Assembly (NCBI GenBank): GCA_032622095.1
Contig: CP136067.1
Location: 173,634,556-173,698,555 of the forward strand
Direction of reading: 5' to 3'
Source of the DNA: Siphonodentalium dalli
Lineage: Eukaryota > Mollusca > Scaphopoda > Gadilida > Siphonodentaliidae
DNA: 64,000 bases
Under the pieces are notes generated by a model. That model did not search any database. It saw only the letters and a list, made by a program, of their open reading frames with translations, and was not told the DNA's origin. A program made the translations under genes and the position numbers. Of the stretch, positions 37,601 to 52,600 are shown one piece after another (positions within the stretch are counted from its first letter, which is position 1; each line of letters starts with the position of its first letter).

Positions 37601-40600
37601 TGGTAAATGTACATTGTATCTGCACGTCGTTTGGTAAATGTACATTGTATCTGCATGTTGCCGTTCATATTCTGGCACCATATGTTTTTTTTACAAGAAA
37701 ATACCTGCAAAAAATCCCATGCAAACTTGTCAGTGTATGAACGTGCCCTAATCCAATTCATATAATGGCATAATATTATTGTGACAGAAAGGCACATCGA
37801 TCATTTCAATTTCGGCCTCAAGTCCTTGATTTAAACTGGAGCTGACGAACATGATATTCGAGATTTACAAGTAATTCATATTTACGTACATGATGATATA
37901 AACGCTCTTTATTTTGTCTTTCCAATAACACAGCCGAACGCTCTTTAATTCTCGCGCCGAGAAACACATTATAAGCGTTTGATGGAGAGGTTTCACAAAT
38001 TCGCGGTTGGGAGATTCGAGTACAGGTATGACATCTCGTCACTAAGTTGTGTGTCCATTCTAACTGCAACCGCGAAGCCCTATAATCACCTTAGTGGGTA
38101 GGGTATCAATTTCTTTGGTTTGTACAACAACCTTTTATTATATATACAACTATTCTGATTGTGATAAAAGCGAGCATTACTAGGTATAAACTGAGGCTTC
38201 ACATCGTATTTCTGTTATCTTTGTAGAATCACTGCTCCATCCGAAACGAATTCGTTTAACTGCGAACTTTTCGCACACCTTTCCCATCAAAATATAAATA
38301 ATACCAGAAAATAATTATCAGATGAATGATATCAATATACGCTTGTACACTATGAGGAATAAAACACACGCGCCGTGATAACGGCGTGAATATATGCGGG
38401 CAAAATCGTCATCAACAAATGAATAATATCAAAGGTGACACATCCCATTTAAAACCAATTTACGCACATAAAAATAAAAAAAACAATATTTCACTTATCA
38501 GGAATGCATTAATTGCAATTAGAGTTGTCCGCGTATAACACCTCGATGCCATGAAGACCACAACAAAAGCATCAACACTTATCAGATTGGAATATGCATA
38601 AAATCATATTTTAGGAGCATTTGTATTATATAACTCCATCTCATCATTAGCCAATAACATTAATGGGTATATTCGAACCAATTATATAGGACACGATAAA
38701 ATTATGCATCTGCACTTAAAAGGTGCAGAATAGGGACATATAAAACTTCAGGTAAGTACTGGCGTCCAAAAAAATAGTTCATTTAATATATGTGTTAGTT
38801 AATACCTTTTAACTTTAATGGATGACAATGTAGATGAAGGTTGCAGCTCGAGATTGAATGGATTAAGTGACTTTGGTGAGCGACTTTGCTTTGCGTCGCT
38901 TTCAATCATGGAATTTCTACTGGGTAATCAAGACAATGTTTGTAGAGATATCGCCTCACACAACTCACAAAAATGAAAACAAAAACACGCAAACTCAAGA
39001 TGGGACCACCCATACTTTGAAATTGATTATTAAGGAACAATTAGTATTAACAATGAAATATATTCCCTGCGTTGTTCGTTTAACCATTTCAGTGCCAGGT
39101 TCGATTTTTGTATCAACCGATATATCCTGTGCCAATGCACTATCTTATATATGCGAGTCGACCATAGGTCGCTTCGCATATATAAGAGAATGCATTGGCC
39201 TAACAATTTTTCATCATTTGTTATTATGTTTTACAATTTTAATAATTTTTTCTTATATTCTTTAACAGACTTATTGTGTAGGTTTAGTGCCATGGAATCT
39301 TACGTTTTACACGGGCATCAAAATTATTACTATGAATACTTGGTGATATTTTTGAGTTATAACATGCCCCTACGGTTTTATCCAGTTTGTTTTAAAATTT
39401 GCTATAGCATGCTTAAGCATACCCACACAAATATTTTTTTAAACTTTTTTTTATAAATTTTTAGGGCCGATTTTACAGACCGTAAATTAGGGCCGATGAG
39501 ATCGGCCCCTGGCACTGAAAGGGTTAATGTCATAGAGTTCCCCGTCATAATAGGTCGGGATATCAAACAGTTCCCAGGTTTTAATCTGGTGGAGTATGAT
39601 CTCAATGGGCGAAGTAAATATGTAAATTAATTTGTGACGCATAATAATGACCGCGTAGTTTGTCAATACCCCTCTCTATACTAAATACTCATCGTCGAGT
39701 ATGGGCTCGGTGGCTCAATCGGTTAGGGGTACAACTCCAAGCCGTCTCGCCACCAATCGTTGGCGAGAAGGGTTCAAATCAACATGACTACATCGTGGAC
39801 TTTGTAACTCGAACTAGTTATCCGGTGGAGTTGCCAATTACTCGCCGATGACCGGTGGTTTGCCGCACATTGTCGACGTGTTTATCAGCCATTGAAATCA
39901 CTGTTAGATTAGCCATAAGTGTGCGGTTTCCTCCACCACTAAACTGGCAATGTCGTGAAATGGCCTTAGTGGCTGAAAACGACCTTAAACCCCAACCAAT
40001 CAATCAATCAATCATTGACGAGTAGTTCCCTTATATGAAATGTCCAGACCATAGGTCGTTTGTTGAACTTATATTATCTGAAGATTTCCCACCAATGAAA
40101 ATGAATTCTTCTGGACTTGTATTATCTTTTCGTTATACTGTCATCTACAGTAATGCCCTAAGTAATCGACTCCTTAAACACAGCAGAATTATGGGTAACT
40201 TTTCAGGATTTAGTCGGAAATATCCTGAAAAGTTACCCATAATTCTGCTGTGTTTAAGGAGTCGATTACTTAGGGCATTACTGTACTCTTATTATCTGAA
40301 CAACACTCTAGCTAAATACTAGACGATTGGTACACTTTTATAACTGAGTGGGATAATCCATTCAGCATAGGAAGGGGTTAACTGAACCATAAGGCTTTGA
40401 TCAGTAGACCAATAGGGTGTGGGAGTATAAAGTGTTGTAACTTACGATGTCATTTGGTCCCGAGTGGTTTCGCTGGTTAAGGAACCACGTACTTGTTCTG
40501 TAGTCTTGGAAACTGTCCATACCACAGCAATGGAACTAGAAGGTATAGAGTAGAATCTAATGTTATATTCGTTCCAGACGGGGTACATTTCCCCGTAATC

Positions 40601-43600
40601 ATACCATTAGGCTAGATCAGCCAAACGTACGTGTAACTTGTACCGTGTGTTATTATGGTATTGCTATGGATATGCATTTGGCGGGGAAAAGTCACGTGAT
40701 TTTACGGTGCCAATCTTACACGTTTTTATATCGGCCAGCGTCTTGTGAATAGTAATGTGATTTTACCAGCCAATACGCCAAGGATTATAAAGCAAACTAT
40801 ATGTAATCGTGGTTCACGATTGGATGGCCAGTGGCATCTAATCGCGAGCACATCGATTGAATATCAGAATGTTGGATATCATATATATAGGATATCCACA
40901 CCTTTTCAGTGGATATGGGTTATATCTCATGAGTGATGACAAAACATTGAATTTCCACGAGTGGCTTTAGCTACGAGTGGAAATTCAAATGTTTTGTCAT
41001 CACGAATGAGATTTAACCCATATCCACTGAAAAAGTGTGGATATTCTGTTTATTATATACTTTAGATACTTGCCAATGGCCCCCAATGAATGTCAATACA
41101 TCAGAAATTTCAAGCTGACACATTACGCCCAAAAATATAGTCCCATATTTAAAACACTCAAAAAGTATAGATTTTGTATTTATTATATACTTTCGTTACT
41201 TGCCGATCATTTAACATAAACGTAAAAAATTCATTGTTTTACAAATTATGCAAAAAATATTTATATAAAATTGCCTCACGAAACCAGCGCGTTTGTCGAG
41301 TAAAATTGTTTAGAGCTTAAGTCTGAGCTTTGTTGAATAGCATTCATTCATTCATTCAGGCGCAATAATACCAGTGATATATCGGTATCTCACTAGTGGG
41401 ATATCACTTATATCTCACTGCTAAAACATTATAATTCATGGGCAAGTATATAATAAAATCCCATATCCATACTATGTCAAGTATAGCGAATTATCGAAAT
41501 AGGAAAATACAGCGAAATATAATAATTATTTTTCTAAACGAAATAACGGAAATATTTGAAGAAGTGTTTTAAAGAGCGTAACCCAAACCTGCACCAAGGC
41601 CGCCCACCCAATAAAAGAATTTGACTTATATTTCACCAGAGTTGATCGATTGTGGTGTTGCAATTTATCATGCAAATCGCCGTTATTTCGTCAAAGTACA
41701 TTCTTTATAGAGTTATTACCCTTCAGATTATAATATGATATTCAATCGAAACCACGCGTGCCTCCCGTGGTCGCGATTATATGCCAATAGCCATCATATC
41801 GTGAACCCCTATTGACTATCTTTAGGTATTCAAACGTGTGCGTATTAGGTGAATTTTACGGTGCCAATCTCACATGTTTTTATATCGTTTTGTGAAACTT
41901 ATAGATAATAGTTGGATATAATATTTATAGAGGAAGCGAGACAACTCTAATTGTTTTATTTGTCATTTGGCCGATACTAGAACCATGATTAATGTTTCAG
42001 TTCTGTTCCAACCGCGACATGCGACCACAAGAAGCCACGACTGGCTTCAACTAAATTAAAATAATTCCGGGCCGGAAACCTCTGACTGCACAGTGCTAAT
42101 CGGTCATTATATAAGCACACTCTTGGGTTATTCCTCTTCGCTACACGTTTCGTAAAGTAGACGTTGACACAAAACTTCTGAACGGGTTGACCGCGTACGT
42201 GTAGGCGTCATGGTCACGCGAGTCAGGTGACTTTCGTTGGCAACGACAATTACACACGCTACAAGTTACATGTGTCTGATCCTGGCTATTTTTCTGAAAG
42301 ATTTACTATTCCGAAGATTTAAATGTTGATAAATATTCGAACTTATAAACATTCAGAACAACGAACCACCATACTAGTAATCATTCGCGAAACTTCGGAA
42401 TGGAGAAACTTCGGAATGGAGAAACTTCGGATTGGTGAAACTTCGGAATGGTGAAACTTCGGAATGGTGAAACTTCGGATTGGTGAAACTTCGGAATGGT
42501 GAAACTTCGGAATGACGAAACTTCGGAATGGTGAAAACTTCGGAATGGTGAAACTTCGGAATGGTGAAACTTCGGAATGGAGAAACTTCGGAATGGTGAA
42601 ACTTCGGAATGGAGAAACTTCGGAATGGAGAAACTTCGGAATGACGAAACTTTGAAAAAATGTCAAATTCCTACAGCGATTCTAAGTTGAATAATCAGCT
42701 CTCTTCAGCGTTTTACTGTCTCCACACATACCTATACACTGCCAAATCAATTCACAGCCTCTCAGATGACTGCCATGTGTACATGTAGATGCTAGATGCA
42801 AAATTGTTTATGTATTCCTTTCCAACGAATTTTATTGCAAAAAATGAAGGACCTTTTGGTGTTTAACGTTTATCTATATTTCGCCCACTCGCAATATAGC
42901 CAAATTAAACTATATATTAAAGATACGGGCGGCATTGGTGGTGGGTATGCTGTTAAAATATTCGTCTCCGTCAAAAACCGCCATAAACATAAAGAATAGT
43001 AAAATATAGACAGACTTTGTTCTTATACCAATCAGAAATATGGCATAAACAGTATGTTATTGTCAAATGTTTTCTTTTGGTATGTAAACAAAAGCAAAAA
43101 ACGTTACAGGACCTGGTTTTTGTTTAGATCCGGATATGGTAAACATAAAGAGCGTTTTTTGATACTGTTTTTATGATATGAAAATAATAAAGAGCGTTTA
43201 TATCATTTGTGTGTGATTAATCAATAGAATTGCGCTGCCTTATGTAAACAGAAGCAAAACTTCTGTTCTGTAACACGAGCATGTTCTTGTTTACGTACAC
43301 CATCGTGCGTTTTGACGACAATATAATATTTACGCGCTGATTATGTTTGGCATATGAACAAAACTGTATATATTTTAATATTCCTTCTGTTGATGGCGAT
43401 TTGAACAAATGTGAATATTTCTGCAACGAACGCCGCCCGTGCATTTAAGGGGCGTGTGTATATTGCACTTATATAGGGTTGCATCCGTGTCATTGAGAGG
43501 CAGCGAATTGGTTGGGTTGTGTGATTTGGGCATGATATAATCGATAGAGGCGCACAGCACATGTTGTGGACGAACCAATACAAGTAGTCACGATTATTTA

Positions 43601-46600
43601 ACACCTTGGCTCATCCAATATAAACGTTGGGAATCCCTTGGTCAGTACAATAACATTTTCACGCGTAATTTACAAGACGATAATATTTCGAAGCATATAT
43701 ACGTTTTATTTTGATTGAATTTGTTTATTAATATTAGTTTATCTTCGTTCATATCAACAAAAATAGCCTAAGAGTTTTCAACTACTAGTTTGCATTTCTG
43801 TAAAAGTGTAATATACATGTATACATGACCCCAGGAGTCATTGGGATCGTACTTTTAAACTCATCCGTGAATTAAGTCACACTTTTGCACACACAAAAAA
43901 AAAGGTTAGTGAGAAGAGAGATATTCCCTCTGGATTTGGATACCTTACTCGTATTTAAATTCGCGCAGTATTATTTTTCGCTCAGCTTTGAAATCGCGCA
44001 CTTTAAATTCGGGCACCTAGCTGCGCGAATTCCAAACTGACAAAAATATTTTCATAATAATTCCGTGATATTTCGTATATCTTGGAGCTGATGACAGTTT
44101 CGGTTCTTAGTCAATGCTGGAGATAGTATATGTGTATATTAAACACCATCGCGGCGGATTTACATCGTGTAGACAATAAACTACTAACTACATGCATCAT
44201 CATTTTGTGGCGACCTGGATTATTAGTATTTCTTATACGAGTTCAACAATGTCTATGTTACCATGATTTGTCGCTTGGTATTTTGAGCAATGATCTTGAT
44301 AGCGGTTGGCCAAACAGGGCCAAATGGAAATAAATGCATAAACGTATAGGCGTAATTGTCTATTCAACCGTTCATAATATATGTAAACTTAGCAACATAG
44401 CCCTCTTTTAATTCATATGGACTCTGGTTTAGATTAAACTTGGGAGTCGTACTATTTTTCGCTCACTTTTAAATTCGCGCACCTGTGGGTGCGCGCAAAT
44501 AGTACTGCGCGGATTTAAATACGAGTAAGGTATGTCAACTTTTAAAGGCGCTCTACGTAAAATGAAGAATTGGAAAATAAAATCGAGGGTTACACATGTA
44601 CCTATTTGGTGAAGGAAATGAAAATAAAATCGAGGGTTACACATATATAGATGTACCTCTTGCTGAAGGAAATCAACCGTGAGGTTCCCCGTGTTCTTGT
44701 ATGCTTTTATTTCATAGAAAAGTTTCTGCCGGACAATCTCGTCTATCTGGAATGAAAACATAAACAAAATGTATAACTGAATTAATTAAAGGGAAATAGC
44801 TCGTTCGAACATCCAAATGTTGTTCTACGTTATTTGGAGCGATGGACACGATAGGTCGACAAATAAACGAACTATTGATATATACCGGGTTCATATGCTC
44901 TGAAAAAACTCTTGCCAAAGTCACTGCCATTTTCAGCCGTATTCAACCTTTCACCAGAAGTCAGACAAACGCTCTTTATTGCTACCATATCAGGAATAGA
45001 CTACCACGGCACGCTCTTTTCTGTTCCATGTCGTGAACATGGCTGTTTTGTGTTTGGTACTCAAACACCGTATTCACGGTTGTATTTGACATTTCTTCAT
45101 TTCGTCGTTTTGGGTTACATAATGCTGGTAGAAAGGTAGTTCAGATATTTATCGACATATTTCAATACTGAGAAAAAGTCAAAAGCGACAAAATATGTGT
45201 ATTTCGGAGCGCAAACCGCCATGTGGCTTTAAAGAGAAGCAATTAGTCCGGAGGGTATTTGTTCCATGTAATGTCCATGGCTTTGTCTTCTGATTTTGTT
45301 TGAAATTTTCAATTAGGTCGGCAACATCATCATCATCATCATAAATCTTCATGTGGATGTTTTCTGTTATGTTATGCTAGATATGTTTAATCTTCCAACC
45401 AAGATATATGGTACGAAGAACAAAAACAAAACGGAACTAGAGGTGTGACTGTCCCAATGGGACTAAGGGTACCCCCGTGTTTTTAAAATACTAAGATGTT
45501 TCGCATGTCAGGAAACATATAGTTAAAATAATAAAATAACAGTATCCATTGCAGGTGCACAACCCTAACCATAATCTTAAATGTTCAAAGTCGAAAAAGG
45601 GAAATAACTCAACAACAAAAAAGGTCGGACAGACATAATAATCGCAGGTGCACAGGTTCCAATATCAGTGCCAAGATTAAAAAACATTGACCTATAATTG
45701 TAGGAATAAAAGCTCGGACAAAATTATGCATGTTGCATACAAAATTATAAGTCGAAAAAGGGCGATAACTCCACCAAAAAATGTCGGATAGACGTCGCAG
45801 GTGCACAGGTTCTCATGGTACTAAATATCTGCGCCAAGTTTAACAAAAATTGACATAAAAATGTAGGAATAAAGCTCAAACAAAATTATACATGATGCGA
45901 AAATTGTATAAGTCCGACAGACGTCATAATCGCAGGTGCACAGGTTCCCATGGTGGTTGATGTCTGTGCCAAGTTTCACGGAAATTGATAACAAAACGAC
46001 TGAGAAAAACTCCGGACAAATTTGTGTCCACGGACGGACGGACGGACGGACGGACGACGGACGGACGGACGGACGACAAGACGGACAAGCTGATTCCAGT
46101 ATACCCCCTAATAACTTCGTTGCGGGGGTATAATGACAATAAACAATACCTATCCTTAGCCATGCGCGGAGAAGTGGGAGTCTCGATTCTTATTGCTGAG
46201 TTGTGATTTTATTTTGGGTAGTGGAGTAGCCCAAATTATTGGCCCTGGCTAACTTTGACTATTTGATTATTAATGTTCCGCTTATACAGGGACCCACTTA
46301 ATTGTCCGCGCATGGCATTGGATTTAACAAACTAGTATATGGAAATGTATGATGTGGTAGATTGACAGGTTATGTAATTTACACTTTAGCAGGAAATGAT
46401 TTTCGTCTGCATGATGTGTATCAGTGCAAATTGTGCATGAGCGTTCGTGTGTCTTTTCCCCTTGTACCGCCCTGTTTCAATACGTAGGGGAAGCTATATA
46501 CAGTAGGAAGGACTGCAAATTGCCTTAGCACACCCGTAAATATATGAACTATGCAATTTAGTAATCTACTCAATCCCCACTTATGGACCTACTCCCCACT

Positions 46601-49600
46601 CAATCACCAGTTCTCTATTATTGGTGTACCGTATTCCAGAGTCGCTGACTAACACTTGAATAATATATATATGAAGAAAATACCCTTTGCACAAAACCCT
46701 GCTCCCACATTAGTCAAAACGAACAAAGAATCACACAAACTCCACCAAATGTTATAGCTACCAAATCAACCATAAGCCTATATAATATAGCAATATGCTC
46801 TGGAAGGCACAACACCAATCACCATAAAATCACAAATCATGAATGTAAATATGTTCAGCTGTCATCTTGAAAACACTTTGTATCTTTAATCGATTGTATT
46901 GGGAGAGGGGCTTCTTAAGTTGAAAAAACTTGTGCCCCAATCCCTTTTGTATATTATATGCAATTAAAATACGTTTCAAGTCAAGTCAAGTCTATACACA
47001 GTACGTAAGATATATATATTGAAGTATGTATTTCGTACTCACGTTATGAAGTTGAACCGCTGCGAGTATTCCAACTGCAATCTCGGCCAGTATCACCAGT
47101 ATTATCAGCACTATATACTGCGAACGGAATAACACCATTATCAGCACTATTATATATCTGTATCTATTAAATATTTATGACATTTTTTACCCAGGACTGC
47201 TTGTTATCGAACTTGGTTAATATCGCTTCAATTTGCCCTTAAACCGAGTTAATTAAGTAATGTCATTTAAAATTATTACCAATCCGACTATAATTTCATT
47301 TTACGACATCACAACTCCGAGTAATATCGTTTTACGACATGCTGCAAATCTACTTCACTGCTAAATTAATGTGTAGATATGGATTTGTTATGTCACTTAG
47401 GAAAGAGTTGTCAGTTATATACTAAGAGGCGATCTAATTAATTAATAGGGTAAGTCCGATATCAGCTATCAGTCCGCTTATATCAGCCTTCGACCGCCGG
47501 TCTCAGGCTGATATGGGGTTACCTCGGGCTGCTATATGGCCTAAAATCAAACCAACCAAGTAATATCCTCTAAATATTCTGAAAAAAAGGGACAGTATCG
47601 ATCTCTCATAAGAGGGCCCAGCACCTGTGATTCAATCTGTTGTTGGCAAGACACCACAAAACATGCCAAATATGTGATGAGCGCAACTATAGGCAGCTCC
47701 AGTGAGTGCATTCTTGTTGGCACACGGTTCCGTGCAAAAAGACACACAGGATCTCACAAACGTTCAAAAAGACACCCATGATCTCCCAAATATGCAAAAA
47801 GTCACACATCCTCTCAAAGGCTCATAAACAATATATTTTAAATCAGTCACATGTTAATGATTATTACAGTAATTATTTGTTTGTGACTTTGAGTGAAATT
47901 TCAAACCTAATTTGATGGGTATTGCATCCGCATTGAGTTTGACTGTCGCAGACGATTGAAACTTTGGAATGCTGGGTGACGTTTTGTACATTTGGGAGAT
48001 CCTGTGTGTCGTTTGCACGTTTGAGAGATCAAACGATAAAGATAAAGATAAATTTATTGACAACGCCCCTCGAGGCCGATGTCAAAACAGTTACATAAAT
48101 AAAATGTGATTATAAGTATAGTAACATAAATATATTAATGTTCAAAGTTTGGTGATTCACAAAGTTTATGTAGAAAGAGTTGGAACATGTTGCACGGCAG
48201 ATGATATAACATGTTTTGGGTTCACCATTTCTCAAGATGATTAAGAATTTATGTTGGTCCTCCATATTATTAAAGGTCTGAATATAGTCGATTATTTCCA
48301 CAAATAAACGTTTTCTTATATTTTTATAAATGGGGCATATATAACACAATGAAGTGTTCTTCGGTTTCTACCTCCATTCCACACTTTTTGCAAATTCTCT
48401 CATCAGCGGGTACTTTAGGTCGTTTGTGTCTGCCTTTCCCAATTTCTAAAGTATGGTTGCTGATCCGAAGCTTTGTGAAAGATTACCTAACGGAGAAATT
48501 TTTAACGAGGTTCAAATATGGTTCTATCTGGTATTTTATTTTCGCCCTGTCTGTGTGTCTTTTTGTTCGATACCATGCGACAATGACCAGTTGATCCCCA
48601 TTTGGACGTAGTTCGGGTTGATACTTACAACGATGAGCACTGTTATCTTTTCCATATAAGCTCCGATGCAACCAAACAATGCGACTAGAAACGCGAATAC
48701 GCCGACGCCGATGGTGATGTAAGCGACCATGTGTAAGTCATCCCGGGTGATATCCAACCCATGAAAATGTTCCAGGAAGTACTCAAGGCGCAAGTCCAAG
48801 CGCATGAATATTCCAAGGGCAATCAGGCCAAGTCCCACTATCTGAAATACAAACGATCTTTTGAGATATATAGTTCATGCCGGTTACAATGGTACAAGTA
48901 TGAATCGAAGGTCCTCCGACTATAGGAGAGAATAAAATATACACTGGGCTGTGATTGGTCAATATTTGTGTCTGTTTTTGTTTTTTACACAACAATTACA
49001 GCACACATATTCCTGTAAATTCCCTTCTGTAAAATATCCATTGGCACAAAAAATAACCCTTTATGGTGAAGTAGGAATTTTGTGGTGCGCGGTGTGGACA
49101 ATGCCAGTATTTCGTTCAGTGTTGTTATGACCTTATGTTAGTGTTGTTCTGAACCTAAGATGCTAAAACACAAGGTTTAAACCTTCCACGACCGAAGTTT
49201 CCTCAAATTTTACGAAAACCATGTACCAATGTATTCTCATATATAAGCGAGTCTCCCATGGGGAAACTCGCAAAAATAAGATAATGCACTGGCATAGGAT
49301 CTTTAAAGTTTATAGCTGCACCATCGCAGGTGTTAAAAGGGTTTAAATGGTTAAAGGCAGACTCCCTGCAAGACGGACCTGAGTTTTTTGCATAAAATGT
49401 TTTGCCAAATATTTCAGATTCTAAGAAAATTCAGACCTGGGTTTTATACTGAAAACAGTATATACATATATACACTAATTTTTTTTTACTTTTTACTGAT
49501 GACTATTTAAGGAAATGATTTACAACATTGTAACATGCCATGACACACTGAATCATGAACACCAGTTAACATATGGATGAATACTGAATGCCTATAAACA

Positions 49601-52600
49601 GAGGAATGGACACTGAATACCTATAAGCAGATGGGTGAATACTGAATACCTATAAATAGATGGGGTGAATACTGAATACCTATAAATAGAGGTGGTGAAT
49701 ACTGAATACCCATGAATAGATGGGGTGAATACTGAATACCTATAAACAGAGGGGTGGATACTGAATACATATAAGCAGATGGGTGAATACTGAATACCTA
49801 TAAATAGAGGTGGTGAATACTGGATACCTATAAATAGAGGTGGTGAATACTGGATACCTATAAATAGAGGTGGTGAATACTGGATACCTATAAATAGAGG
49901 TGGTGAATACTGGATACCTATAAATAGAGGTGGTGAATACTGGATACCTATAAATAGAGGGGGTGAATACTGGATACCTATAAATAGAGGGGGTGAATAC
50001 TGGATACCTATAAATAGATGGGGTGAATACTGGATACCTATAAATAGATGGGGTGAATACTGGATACCTATAAATAGATGGGGTGAATACTGAATACCTA
50101 TAAATAGAGGGGGTGAATACTGGATACCTATAAATAGAGGGGGTGAATACTGGATACCAGTTAAGAACATATGTGATGAAGCTTTCACATTTCAAAACCA
50201 TCTATTTTCATTACTTTTCTCAATAGTTATCTGCCAAACTGAACCTCATTACGAGTCTAATTAAAACATACATACTTTCGTCCAGAGTGTTTATTGAGGC
50301 ACATAATGGCTTGTTTTGATGTGTGTGGTGGTGTTTTTATTATATAATTCCGGTTTCATGGTTGAGGCCAAGCTGCAGAACAGAGTTCAGTCCCCTCGCT
50401 ATGCTATGTCTGACCGCTGCCGGAATGTGTATTTTCTTAATTAAATCTTTTTATTGAAGTGTTTTGTCAGTTACAATTCATTCTGGCTTGATCGAAACAA
50501 ATTTAAAATTAACATGGACAGTTCAGTTTCTCAGAATAATGCAGAATGAATTGTAACCTTGCAAAAGTCTCAAATAAATAAATGCGACATTTCTTCACAG
50601 TATATATAGGTGCTGGCAGTGGTAAGTCCTGCGTAGGGGACTGAACTATGCATGGAGCTTGCCTCAACCCAAGCTTCATGCAGAGTACATATACTGCGAA
50701 GAAATGTCGCATTTATTTATTTGAGGCTTTTGCAGGTTATAATTCATTCTGCATTATTCTGAGAAACTGAATTGTCCATATTCATTTGAAAATTGTCTTG
50801 GTCAAGCCAGAATGAATTATAACTGACAAAATACTTCAATCAAAAATGTTAGATTAAATTAAGAAAATAAACATTACGGCAGCGTTCAGACATAGCATAG
50901 CGAGGGGACTGAACTCTGTTTTGCAGCTTGGGTTTGAGGCGACCGTCCGTCACGTCATATGACGTCAACGGGGTGCATAGAAAACGTGGGGCATATTATA
51001 CGTATTTGTAATTATGGAGCAGCAGCAACTCTGTAATTCTATAGGAACAAGCGCTAAATGTCAATGACAATTTCGTTCTCCTTTAAGCAACGTTAAAATT
51101 TATAAAATCTTCCGGAAGATTATTGTGATCAATCAATAAATTACCCAATCTCTACCAGAGCGCACCAGTCATTCTTCCTGACTGACTGTCACCGGCTGGG
51201 TACTGGTATGTGTTTCTATATTTAGCATGGGGTTTTCCAGCAAAAACGGCGAAACCTGATCGCTCCAAATTCAAATTTTCAATGAGCTTTGAGAACAATT
51301 ACCACACTAAAACATGATGACAGAATGGAAAATCAGAGCGGTAGATTTGTTGACGATTTTCGCAAGCTACTCGTCAAAATTGCAGCAAATTAGAACTCTT
51401 GTGTTTGACTTGCCGTGCGAGTTGTTAATGTCGTACACGTGCGTTTAGACTTTTGTGGTGATAAAATAATCGGAGAACCGAATCACACCGTTTCGAAATA
51501 TAGTTCTTCGGTTTTAGTGGGACTTTTCAAACTTAAGGTTCAAAATTTATACAATTTTGTTCGATATTCTTTGTGCTTAACAAGGGCAGTATGTTGCTCT
51601 GTTCGTTTAGTATATATCTTAATATCGCGGAAGTCCATAAAATGTGGGTAAAATGTCGCCGGCAGCAGCGGTCTTACCGAGTCATCAATGGGGGTAAACC
51701 CTTCATGGAGTTTGTAAATTACCTACGCTCTTCGCGGCAATACATTATAGAACCCTTATTTATGATATACATTAATTATATATTTATTATATACACACCC
51801 TTACTTCCAACGTTCATACACAAATCGCCCTGTCTCCAATTTAGCCCCCCTGAACATATGTAACGTCCCTTATCACCTCTAAATACATTACATGACATAT
51901 CTTGTCTACATGCATCCACACTTTTTCAGCCCCACCCTACACATACTCATACACCAGTAATGCCTGATATTTTAAATTTTCTTATTTAATTTTCCTTGTA
52001 TGCATGCATCCGTCATGCCACATCGATTATATTAAAAATTTTGTTGTTATACGTTGTTATACATATTCTGTATTGTTGGGAGCGGAGGCCCATGAATGTT
52101 TCATGAACTTTTTTTTCCAATCCCCCAGTCGCTGTACCTCATTAGACTATTAAATTATGTTTAAATCAAATAAATAGTTGTAGTAACACAGCCCACAACA
52201 ATGTGCTGACATTGGACACTTTGAAATCGCGTCGGATCACATAACACCATTATTCCGAGACGACCTCCATTATAAATCGGTTTCTAGGTCTCAAACCTTT
52301 ATTTTTAATTGTATTCAATCTGATTTCACACTATACAATTGCTCCTTCTTCATGCTCCGTAACGGTAAATTAAACTTCATCTAAGAAACTACTTCGTGTG
52401 TATGTCTGTCCGATGTCGACTTTCAAAACTTATGATAACCACGTTATGGATTCTGTATGTATATTTTTTAATTTATGAATAATTTTAAACGCCCTAATTA
52501 TCATGCAGGCCCAATTCACACAGACACATAGATGACTGTACTATTGGACTGCATGGTACATGTAGATCTCTCCATGGAACATACTGTACTTGTGGATACC

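Noticed and set aside
39700-39785. tRNA gene
   Set aside because: Box A and box B are present but the arms do not fold into a good cloverleaf and the sequence continues into a SINE body with a CAAT tail.
42343-42666. 107-codon minus-strand frame with FRSFTIPK repeats
   Set aside because: Translation of a 15-bp minisatellite.
43341-43604. Minus-strand frame with Cys-Cys, considered as a tetraspanin loop exon
   Set aside because: CCA rather than CCG, no acceptor in phase, and it overlaps the end of a group B element.
49592-50201. Minus-strand frames of 198 and 153 codons rich in Tyr, Pro and Ile
   Set aside because: Products of a 30-bp tandem repeat inside a tetraspanin intron; low complexity and no conserved motif.
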